Below are positions 25,627-32,666 of a DNA stretch of 64,000 nt, piece by piece. The position numbers were made by a program, and so were the translations under genes. The first letter of the stretch is position 1; the number at the start of each line of letters is the position of its first letter. The DNA lies in NCBI GenBank assembly GCA_965221725.1, contig OZ244909.1, positions 620,001-684,000 of the forward strand. Direction: 5' to 3'. The notes below the pieces were generated by a model that did not search any database, was not told the DNA's origin, and worked only from the letters and a program-made list of their open reading frames with translations. This stretch comes from HK1 sp965221725 (GTDB lineage Bacteria > Pseudomonadota > Gammaproteobacteria > HK1).

Positions 25627-26415
25627 ATGCTCGATCCGCGACGAACCGATCCGCCGCAGGCCGACGCCCCGCACGCGAACGTCGATGCGGCCGAGGTCGC
25701 CCGCTTCTCCGCGCTTGCGTCGCGCTGGTGGGATCCGGACGGGGAGTTCCGCCCCCTGCACCAGCTCAACCCGGTGCGCACCGGATACGTCGCGGATCGC
25801 GTCCGCCTCGCGGGGGCGAAGGTCGTCGATGTCGGCTGCGGCGGCGGACTGCTCAGCGAGTCGCTCGCGGCCCGGGGGGCGGAGGTCCTCGGCATCGACG
25901 CGTCCGCGGAGGCAGTGGCGGCAGCGCGGGCGCACCTGGACGTTTCGGGGCTCGACGCCACGTACCGCGCCACCACCGCCGAAGCCCTCGCCGAGTCCCG
26001 GCCGGGGAGCTTCGACCTCGTCACCTGCATGGAGCTCATCGAGCACGTCCCGGACGGTGCCGCGCTCGTCGCCGCCTGCGCGCGTCTCGCCCGCTCCGGA
26101 GGAACCGTCGTCTTCTCCACCATCAGCCGGACCCCGAAGGCGTGGGCGCTCGCGATCGTGGGCGCCGAGTACGTCCTCGGCATGCTGCCGAGGGGCACGC
26201 ACGACTATGCCCGCTTCGTGCGGCCCTCGGAACTCGCACGCTGGGGTCGCGCCGCGGGCCTGCGGCTCGGTGACGTGACCGGGGTCGCCTGGTCCCCCGC
26301 CACCGGCGGGTTCCGGCTGAGTCGCGACCCCTCTGTCAATTATCTGGCGACGTTCGCAGTCCCCGCCGGCGGATCGGGAGACGCGGACGCCGAGGGCAAG
26401 GCCTCGGTCGCATAA
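25627..26415 (+). CDS. ubiG: ubiquinone biosynthesis O-methyltransferase
   Basis: 262 residues. The N-terminal FSALASRWWDPDGEFRPLHQ and NPVRTGYV are UbiG hallmarks. SAM motif I is VVDVGCGGGLLSESLAARGA (residues 66-85), then VTCMELIEHVPDG and FSTISRTPKAWALAIVGAEY. It performs both O-methylations in ubiquinone synthesis, indicating a respiratory organism. The ATG at 25627 fits homology. It sits 17 bp upstream of the HAD phosphatase, as in pseudomonads. Confidence 0.96.
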   Translation: MLDPRRTDPPQADAPHANVDAAEVARFSALASRWWDPDGEFRPLHQLNPVRTGYVADRVRLAGAKVVDVGCGGGLLSESLAARGAEVLGIDASAEAVAAARAHLDVSGLDATYRATTAEALAESRPGSFDLVTCMELIEHVPDGAALVAACARLARSGGTVVFSTISRTPKAWALAIVGAEYVLGMLPRGTHDYARFVRPSELARWGRAAGLRLGDVTGVAWSPATGGFRLSRDPSVNYLATFAVPAGGSGDADAEGKASVA

Positions 26416-26432
26416 GCCATGAGCGCGCAACC

Positions 26433-27095
26433 GTGAGCGCCGAGTCGGCGCCGCGGCCGGAGGCGGTGCTGTTCGACCTCGACGGCACGCTGGCCGACAC
26501 CCTCCCCGACCTCGCCGACGCGCTGGCCGCGGCGGCGGATGTCGGCACGGTGGACGAAGCGCGGCTGCGACCCCTGATCTCGGGGGGTGCCCGGGAGATG
26601 ATCGCGAGCGTGCTGGCACCCGGCACCGATCAGGCGCGGCACCGGTTCCTGGCCGAGTACCGCGAGCGTATCGCGGTCCGCACTCGTCTGTTCACGGGAA
26701 TCGAACCGATACTGCGGACCCTGGAAGGATGCGACGTGCGCTGGGGCGTGGTCACCAACAAGCATGCGTGGCTGACCGAACCGCTGCTCGAATCGCTCGA
26801 CCTGAAACGCCGCGCCGCGTGCGTGGTGAGCGGCGACACCGCCGCCCACCCCAAGCCTCACCCCGCCCCCCTGCTCCTCGCGTGCGAAAGTCTGTCGATT
26901 CCACCGAGCGCCGCCGTGTACGTGGGCGATGCCCGCTCCGACATCACTTCGGGCCGGGCCGCCGGCGTCACCACCGTGAGCGCGGGATGGGGCTATACGG
27001 ACCCGGACGACCCCCCGGAGCACTGGGGGGCGGATGTCGACACCCGCACCCCGCAGGACCTGCTCGCCTGGCTGCGCGGTGTGCTCGGCCAATGA
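26433..27095 (+). CDS. HAD-family phosphatase, MupP/Gph type
   Basis: 220 residues. HAD motif I is LFDLDGTLADTLPDLADAL, motif II VVTNKHAWL, motif III KPHPAPLLLA and motif IV VYVGDARSDITSGRAAG. In pseudomonads the gene next to ubiG is mupP (N-acetylmuramic acid 6-phosphate phosphatase of the MurU recycling route), while elsewhere it is annotated as phosphoglycolate phosphatase. Context and the downstream ampG (32.6 kb) make MupP plausible but not certain. GTG start at 26433; an ATG at 26419 stops after five codons. Confidence 0.88.
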   Translation: MSAESAPRPEAVLFDLDGTLADTLPDLADALAAAADVGTVDEARLRPLISGGAREMIASVLAPGTDQARHRFLAEYRERIAVRTRLFTGIEPILRTLEGCDVRWGVVTNKHAWLTEPLLESLDLKRRAACVVSGDTAAHPKPHPAPLLLACESLSIPPSAAVYVGDARSDITSGRAAGVTTVSAGWGYTDPDDPPEHWGADVDTRTPQDLLAWLRGVLGQ

Positions 27096-27172
27096 CGGCG
27101 CGGCCAGTGATGGCACAGTCAATGATGGTGCCGCCGGGGAAAGTCGGGGCGATCGGCATTCGGTGATCGCGC

Positions 27173-27991
27173 GTGGACCCGGACCGCTACTGCGTCGAGC
27201 TGGCCGCGCCGCCGGGCTCGTCGCTCCACTACGCCACGCTCCGGGTGGGGGCCCGCGAGCGCGGCGCCATCATCGCGGTCCATGCCTTCCGGCACTCGCT
27301 GGTTGCAATCATCGAGACCATTGCCGACTCGCACGTCCGGGCCACGAAGCTGAACTGGTGGAGCGGCGAGATCCTGAACGCACGCGACGGCCATCCGCAC
27401 CATCCCGTATCGGCGGCGATAGCCCGGCACGGCGCCGAGCGGCTCTGGCGCCGGGCGGAGGTGCTCGCGATGTTCGCGGCGGTCGCCCGCGCTTCGACCG
27501 AGGACGGGTTCGCGTCCGCGACGGCGCGAGACGAGTTCTGCGAGCACGTTGGCGGCGGCACCGCCCGTCTGTGCATGGCAGCGGCGGGCCACGACGCACC
27601 GCAGGAAGTCGGCGCGCTCGGCGCCGCCCTCGAACGCGCGCTCCTGGCCGGCACTCCGAGTGCGCGCTCCGGCATACGCCGTATCCCGGCCTCGACTTCG
27701 GAGGCGGTTGGAGCGACCGAACACGACGGCCCCGGCGCTGGTCCGGACCTGATTGCCAGGGAGCGCACCCGCGCCCACCGGGCATTGGCGGACGCGGTGC
27801 GCGACACGCCGCGGGGTGCGGAGCCGGCGGTGCTCGTCTACCGAACGCTTGCGCGCCTCCAGCTCGCGGCGCTGGCCGCCGCGCTTCGGAAACCGGCTGG
27901 GAGGGCGCCGTCGGCCGCGTCGATCTCGCCGCTCCGGAAGCTGTGGATCGCGTGGCGCGCCGCGCGCGAGACGAGATGGAACGAATCGTAG
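27173..27991 (+). CDS. squalene/phytoene synthase-like protein, catalytic Asp motifs missing
   Basis: 272 residues. The fold signature is recognisable: YCVELAAPPGSSLHYATL, ERGAIIAVHAFR, ATKLNWWSGEI, HPVSAAIA. The first Asp-rich motif (DDxVD) is replaced by LVAIIETIADS. The second motif region is replaced by a Pro/Ser-rich stretch (PSARSGIRRIPASTSEA). It therefore resembles the NDUFAF6-like non-catalytic branch of the family, implicated in respiratory complex assembly, rather than a prenyl synthase. It starts with GTG 77 bp after the HAD phosphatase. Function is unproven. Confidence 0.7.
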   Translation: MDPDRYCVELAAPPGSSLHYATLRVGARERGAIIAVHAFRHSLVAIIETIADSHVRATKLNWWSGEILNARDGHPHHPVSAAIARHGAERLWRRAEVLAMFAAVARASTEDGFASATARDEFCEHVGGGTARLCMAAAGHDAPQEVGALGAALERALLAGTPSARSGIRRIPASTSEAVGATEHDGPGAGPDLIARERTRAHRALADAVRDTPRGAEPAVLVYRTLARLQLAALAAALRKPAGRAPSAASISPLRKLWIAWRAARETRWNES

Positions 27992-28470
27992 GCCGGCGCC
28001 TCATCGCCAGTGCCCGGCCAGGACCGGAGGACCACTCAAGCCTGGATGGCTCCGATTCGAGGGTCGGCGAGAAATGCGGCCGAATACCGGTCTTCTTCAC
28101 ACACGCTTCGACGCGTATTTCCGGTCGATTCTCCGGGGCCATGCGTGCCGGATATCCGGCGGTCAGGCTCGTTTCGGCAAGATGCAGTGATTCTTGAAGA
28201 GACCAACGACGACACGGCCTTGCTCAGGCAAGCTCGAGTCTATCGATGGCGGTTCGTATGGAAAACAGATCCGGTCCACATGCAGGACAGTGAATCAGTT
28301 TGAAAATCCCGGCAGTGGCTTTGCTGGAAGATCGTGCATGTCTGCATAAGAGAAGGGCGGCCCGCGGGCCGCCCTTTGCATGTGCGGTTTCCGGCTCCCT
28401 TGGCTCAGCGGATGCGCACCCCATTCTCATCATAAACATGGTCGTGCGGTTTGTTGTGGCCGTAGGACAG
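27992..28470. other. intergenic region with one strong hairpin
   Basis: About 480 bp without a convincing gene. It holds the GC-rich palindrome at 28353-28376 and, on the minus strand at 28408-28470, a protein-like run (SYGHNKPHDHVYDENGVRIR) that is in frame with, but beyond, the stop of the next gene. GC content falls visibly compared with the ubiG side. Confidence 0.5.
28353..28376. terminator. palindromic stem-loop, likely bidirectional terminator
   Basis: AAGGGCGGCCC/GGGCCGCCCTT pairs perfectly around a CG centre, with TTTGC on one side and TTCTCTT on the other. It lies between convergent genes (the plus-strand ubiG run and the minus-strand secreted protein gene), a place where shared terminators are common. 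Confidence 0.5.
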
Positions 28471-29031
28471 TCAGCGGCGGCCGCAGCCCTCGCCAGTCGA
28501 GATGAAGGAGTGGACGGAGGTGAGCTTCTCAGTAAACAGCTTGGGATTGGACCTGATCTCATTAATCTTGAAGGACATCATGCCGCTGCCGATGGCATTG
28601 CCGCCATTGGGGTCTTGCCCGAAGCCCTTGATCATGGCCCCGGCTTTGGGCCGGATATCCAGGATCAAGTCCTCGTCCGTAGAGCCGGTTGCAAAACTTA
28701 TATTCGTTAGATTTCCGACATTGTTCCACCGTCCGCTCCCGCGCCGCCATTCAAGCAGGCTTCTTTCATTTCCAGGAATAGTGCTAAAAAAGAGGCCAAA
28801 GACTCTCGAACCAAAGTCGTCGAAGGTGACGGCGGGGTTGGTGGACGACAGGCGCACATGATAGCGCAGGTAGTCGCCGCCGCAGCCTTCCACGAGGTAG
28901 CCGTTGATGTTGCCGGTGACATGCACCGTGCATGTCTGAACCGTGCAGAGTCTTGTCTGCGCCAGCACCGCCGATGGCAGGGCCAGCATCAGGGCCGCCA
29001 GCGCGGCGGCGAGCGTCATCAGTCGTTTCAT
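28471..29031 (-). CDS. secreted protein of unknown function, four cysteines
   Basis: 186 residues with a clear Sec signal peptide (MKRLMTLAAALAALMLALPS, cleavage likely after AVLA). Mature cysteines are C29, C34, C50 and C183. The sequence is beta-rich (TVHVTGNINGYLVEGCGGDY, NPAVTFDDFGSRVFGLFF). I recognise no family. The ATG at 29031 is preceded by GGAGG about 8 bases upstream. It resembles the gene at 30316 in size, signal peptide and four-cysteine layout, though not obviously in sequence. The stop codon is followed in frame by another 21 sense codons. Confidence 0.7.
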   Translation of the reverse strand: MKRLMTLAAALAALMLALPSAVLAQTRLCTVQTCTVHVTGNINGYLVEGCGGDYLRYHVRLSSTNPAVTFDDFGSRVFGLFFSTIPGNERSLLEWRRGSGRWNNVGNLTNISFATGSTDEDLILDIRPKAGAMIKGFGQDPNGGNAIGSGMMSFKINEIRSNPKLFTEKLTSVHSFISTGEGCGRR

Positions 29032-29616
29032 TGCGGGTTTCCTCCCTCTGTGTCCGATACCGGCTCCGAAGGCAGCCGGGGATGGTGTGTCCGCCCTGTC
29101 CGATCTGGGTGCATGCTTCATGTTCATGACTCCTGTGGGATTCGAGCGATTGCGAGTTCCCCCTTCGCACGGGAGGAGAGGCGGAGAGCGCGGCGCTCCC
29201 GGATGAAGCCGGCGTGGCGTGGGCTGTCGGTCAGGGCGGTCAGCGTGGATGGCGTCGTGACTGGCCCCGGCGCAGGGGTGTCCTTCCAGGGCTCCGGCCC
29301 GCACGGTCCGATGACCGCACGCCGGGACGCGGGGAGGGCGTGGTGGTGGGGGTGGTGCCGGCGCCGGGACACCGCCCAACAGCGGTTGACCGCCGGGGCC
29401 GCCAGGCTCGTGGGGCGGGCAGTGCGGCGGCGAGCGCACGGCACGGCCGGCGGGCGTCAGGGTGGACGCCCGCGGCGAAAGGGACGAAACCATCGGGGGA
29501 GAGCGCAGGGCTCCGGCGCGGGCGACTGGCTACGCAGCGCCCGTCGGGGGTAGTACATGGGGTCAGGCGGAGAGGCTAGTGGACCGGGGTGGTCTCGTGC
29601 TGCAGGCGCAGTATCA

Positions 29617-29658
29617 GGCGTCCGGCGTCCGGCGTCCGGCGTCCGGCGTCCGGCGTCC
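29617..29658. repeat. 7-bp tandem repeat, six copies of GGCGTCC
   Basis: Six perfect consecutive copies of GGCGTCC followed by a partial GG. It is non-coding as far as can be seen, and is a likely variable-number tract. Confidence 0.85.
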
Positions 29659-30184
29659 GGCAACCATTGTAGCGACTAACTCGGGCGGAGGCGTCAAGCC
29701 CCCGCGCGGGCCCGCATCATCCGGGCGACCGGCGAGGCTCGGAGTCTCCGACCCCACCGCCCTCGGTGTGTCTGTCGCGGGGTGCATCGTCATCTGGAAC
29801 TCGCCGTCTGACCAATCCCGCCCGAAGCTACGCCTGATGCCGCGCATGGTAGGACAAGCCCGACCAATATGCAACGCGCGCAAGCGGCGAATGCCGCTGA
29901 GTACGCGCACGCTTTCAGCGGTGATTGGGGGTTGATTGGCTCGGATGAATCGAGGTTTCGGGGGGGACAGGGCGATCCCACGCTGGTTTTTCTTGACTGA
30001 TGAACCGCCACATCGGCGCGAAAACCTGGGAAACGAATCGCACTGGGGACCAGAAAAGAAGCCGTTGCGGGGTCCGGATGGTCACCGCCGACGGCGAAAA
30101 GGCCAGGGCCAGTCACCTTGATCCCCGATCCGGTCCCCCAACGACACGTTCACCATAGCGTGGGAAAGTCCTGTGGGGAGGAGT

Positions 30185-30195
30185 CCCCCCCCCCC
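30185..30195. repeat. homopolymer run of 11 C
   Basis: An uninterrupted run of 11 C on the plus strand, downstream of the secreted-protein gene at 30316-30900. It may be length-variable. Confidence 0.8.
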
Positions 30196-30315
30196 TGGCG
30201 CCCTTGCAAGAAGGTCGCCGAAGGGGTTGTCTCGGTGATAGCCCTGTCAACCGAGACCGCCCCAATGTCACACGAACTGTTCCACCACTCCGCCCTCGCG
30301 TCCTGTGCCGGGGAA

Positions 30316-30900
30316 TCAATGCACCGTTGCGGGGTCACTGGTCCAGTTGGGGCCGCTGCTCACGCTGGTCGAGGTGTAGCTGCCGGGCTCGCAGGCGAGT
30401 TGGCCATTCGGCCAGGGGCGATACTGGTCGTTGACGCGGTCGATCCACTGCTGCGGCCAGGGTACGAACCGGATTCCGGTGATGACCAGTTTGATGGTCA
30501 GGGGGCCCTTGCCTTTCAGATGGGCGATCTTGTAATGCAGGACACCGCCCTCCTGCTGCCCGCAGGGAATGGTGGTCGTCCCGGTCTTCAGCGTGTGGCT
30601 GGGGCAACTGGCACCATCGCCGGCAGCTTCGCAACTGATCCGATAATCGACCTTCAGAACGCCGCCATGCACTCGGTCGCCGTCCTCGTAGTTCCGGGCA
30701 TTGCGAGAGTTTGTGATGATGACGCGCAGCGGGAGATAGTCCCCGATCGCGTGGGGCCAGGACTCGGCGGTGATATCCGGGATGGCAGTGGGAGGGGGAG
30801 GGGTCTGCGCCGCCGCCGTACCGACCAACAGGGTCAGCAGCGCGGCGGCGAGTCGTGCGGTCAGGCGGAGAGAGAGTAGAGGGGGGGGGGGGGGTGTCAT
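30316..30900 (-). CDS. secreted protein of unknown function with 14-C tract at its start (phase-variable candidate)
   Basis: 194 residues. The start reads MTPPPPPLLSLRLTARLAAA, where codons 3-7 are built from 14 consecutive C (complement of 30881-30894). A hydrophobic signal core (RLAAALLTLLVGTAAAQ) follows, with likely cleavage after TAAA. The mature part has four cysteines (ISCEAAGDGASC, IPCGQQ, LACEPGS) and no family I recognise. GAGGA lies about 8 bases before the ATG. A change of one C would shift the frame before the signal peptide, so expression could switch on and off by slippage. It lies in a low-GC decayed island. Confidence 0.7.
   Translation of the reverse strand: MTPPPPPLLSLRLTARLAAALLTLLVGTAAAQTPPPPTAIPDITAESWPHAIGDYLPLRVIITNSRNARNYEDGDRVHGGVLKVDYRISCEAAGDGASCPSHTLKTGTTTIPCGQQEGGVLHYKIAHLKGKGPLTIKLVITGIRFVPWPQQWIDRVNDQYRPWPNGQLACEPGSYTSTSVSSGPNWTSDPATVH
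30881..30894. repeat. homopolymer run of 14 G (14 C in the coding strand)
   Basis: An uninterrupted 14-base tract within codons 3-7 of the secreted-protein gene, followed by a CT-rich stretch. Tracts of this length in early codons are classical contingency-locus switches. Confidence 0.9.
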
Positions 30901-31569
30901 GGTGTTGTCCTCACTGGTCGATCGACGCCGTCATCTTGGCTCGGTGCCGCCATGCGAAACCGAAGATCGATGTTCGAATGCACCCAAGCGCCGGAGGGCG
31001 GCTTCACCCGGCCATCTTGAGCAAGGCCACCATCCGGGCACCGATACGTCCCACAGCGGCGTCGATCTCCGTGCATCGGGGGTCGCCTCGCCCATCGCTC
31101 GGCGCTTCGCCCGACGCCGCATACCGTAAGACGAGGCCGCCCGATATTCAAGGGACACACGCGGTGAGCGCAGGGCCCAGCGATGCGGGACGTCCGCCGA
31201 CCGCCGGGAGATCGGCGGCGAGACCCTCGGCGATGCGGGCGGCCACACTGTGCCGTCCCGCTCGGCTGCGTTCAGCACTCGGCCGAGGCGCCGGTATTCC
31301 TCCCCCGCCAGGAAGCGCCCCCGGACATCCTGCTGGTAGCGCCGGACCGCGCGGCCGGGATTGCGGCCGAGGGGCACGAGTACCCACCGCCCGGTCGCGT
31401 GCGCCCGCGTCCCGCGAGGCCGCGGTCCCGGAACAGGGTATCCTTCGCCGCGACCGTCAGGGCATCGACGGTGCGCCTGACAAGTCGCAGCGTGCTGCGC
31501 TTCGGCTCGACGCGCGTTTCTCGTCAGATGATGGCATTTCGATGAATCCGGACCACAGGGAGCGACGCG
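30901..31569. other. gene-free region containing an integrase relic
   Basis: 670 bp between the 14-C-tract gene and yciK. Apart from the integrase pseudogene (31228-31514) there is no credible ORF. The upstream part probably carries the promoter of the minus-strand secreted-protein gene. Confidence 0.5.
31228..31514 (-). pseudogene. tyrosine recombinase (phage-type integrase) remnant, frameshifted and internally deleted
   Basis: Two frames on the minus strand carry integrase-like sequence. About 31514-31370 reads KRSTLRLVRRTVDALTVAAK and DTLFRDRGLAGRGR, like the N-terminal arm-binding domain. About 31387-31230, in another frame, reads WVLVPLGRNPGRAVRRYQQD and RGRFLAGEEYRRLGRVLNAA, like the start of the catalytic domain. 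The core-binding domain between them and the catalytic RHRY residues are gone. This marks an old integration event beside the gene-poor island at 28-31 kb. Confidence 0.6.
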
Positions 31570-32337
31570 ATGGGCGCATCGGTCCCCGGTAACTACCGAC
31601 CCGCACCCGGCGCCTTCACGGGCCGGACCGTGCTCGTGACCGGGGCCGGAGACGGACTCGGGCGCAGCGTCGCCCTCGAAGCCGCTCGATACGGCGCCGA
31701 GGTCATCCTCCTCGGTCGCACCGTGCGCAAGCTCGAGACGACGCACGACCGAATCGTCGAAGCCGGAGGCCCGCCGCCCGCCATCCATCCGATGGATCTC
31801 GGCGGAGCGAGCCCCGACGACTACACGGACATGGCGGGCCGGATCGACGAGGCCTGCGGTCGGCTCCACGGAATCGTGCACGGTGCGGCCGCGTTCCGAG
31901 AGCTTGCGCCGCTGGCGCACGTCGAACCCGGGGACTGGGTACGTACCGTCCATGTCAACCTGACCGCACCGTTCCTGATCACCCGGGCCTGCCTGCCCCT
32001 GCTGCAGCGCACGCCCGACGCCGCGGTGGTGTTCATCGGCGATACCTCCAGCCGACGCGCCCGGGTCTACCGGGGGGCCTACTGGGGCGCATATGCGGTG
32101 TCGAAGTTCGGCATCGAAGGACTGGCGGGGGTGCTGGCCGAGGAGGTCGAGTCCGCCGGTACGCCGCGGGTCGCCTGCGTCCGTCCCGGCCCGATGCGGA
32201 CCGGACTGCGCCGCCGGGCCTTTCCCGCAGAGCCGCCGGACGCCGCCGCCGATCCCGAGGCGGTGGCCGGAGGGGTGCTCTACGCCCTCGATCCGGCGGC
32301 CCCGATCATCCACGGCGCGAGCGTGGACATCGAGTAA
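31570..32337 (+). CDS. yciK: YciK-like short-chain dehydrogenase/reductase
   Basis: 255 residues. The Rossmann motif is VLVTGAGDGLGRSVALEAAR, then VHGAAAF. The catalytic Ser/Tyr/Lys set is visible (GDTSS; the YAVSKFGIEGLAGVLAEE segment carries Y and K). In pseudomonads YciK follows mupP and ubiG, so it probably belonged to the same block before the 27-31 kb insertion. Its substrate is unknown in the family. Confidence 0.88.
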   Translation: MGASVPGNYRPAPGAFTGRTVLVTGAGDGLGRSVALEAARYGAEVILLGRTVRKLETTHDRIVEAGGPPPAIHPMDLGGASPDDYTDMAGRIDEACGRLHGIVHGAAAFRELAPLAHVEPGDWVRTVHVNLTAPFLITRACLPLLQRTPDAAVVFIGDTSSRRARVYRGAYWGAYAVSKFGIEGLAGVLAEEVESAGTPRVACVRPGPMRTGLRRRAFPAEPPDAAADPEAVAGGVLYALDPAAPIIHGASVDIE

Positions 32338-32591
32338 CCCTGAAATTCGCCGATTCACGGCTGCGGGCACGGATCCGACTGCTTTCGCCGCGTTGAACGC
32401 GACATGGGGGCGGCTTGGCCGTGGTTCAGGGTGCTCGATGCCGCTTGCTTCGCAAGCTCGCTCCGTACCTGCGGATACGTCTGCTCGCCCTGACTCGCGT
32501 TCGCCTTGCGAAACCATACAAGGCTTGCGCAGCAAGCCGGGGCCTGACCATCTCCGCGCCCTCGCTTCGCGAGGCGGTGACATTTCCGGGC
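32338..32591 (-). repeat. interspersed repeat family 2, 254-bp copy directly after the yciK stop
   Basis: It begins CCCTGAAATTCGCC on the base after the yciK stop and ends GGTGACATTTCCGGG, the inverted-end pattern of the family. Relative to the 151-bp element at 43258 (read in reverse) it shares CGGGCACGGATCCGA, CGCCGCGTTGAAC, GCTCGATGCCGC and GCGCCCTCGC. It carries about 100 extra bases in the middle, including further TTCGCAAG-type motifs. Confidence 0.75.
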
Positions 32592-32626
32592 TGAAGTCGA
32601 ATCAACGAAGGACGGATCACCCATCC

Positions 32627-32666
32627 GATCGATCAGTCAGTCGATCGATCGGTCAGTCGGTTGACC
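32627..32666. repeat. short GATC/GTC-rich tandem repeat at the ampG 3' end
   Basis: Repeated CGATCAGT/CGATCGGT units overlap the last codons of ampG (tail residues TGQPTDRSID). The tail is therefore probably not conserved protein sequence. Confidence 0.6.

Larger units (their letters stand above)
29032..30315. other. 1.3-kb gene-free stretch with tandem repeats
   Basis: No ORF here has protein-like composition. It contains a 7-bp tandem repeat (29617-29658) and a run of 11 C (30185-30195). It probably also contains promoters for the flanking genes. It belongs to a decayed island between the ubiG cluster and yciK. Confidence 0.5.

Noticed and set aside
29614..29910. Minus-strand ORF of 98 codons ending in a repeated TPDAGRR motif
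   Set aside because: The repeat is the translated GGCGTCC heptamer tract, and the rest lacks protein-like features.
30931..32583. A 550-codon minus-strand frame over yciK
   Set aside because: Mostly antisense to yciK and a repeat. Only a short segment near 31.2-31.4 kb has meaning, as part of the integrase relic.
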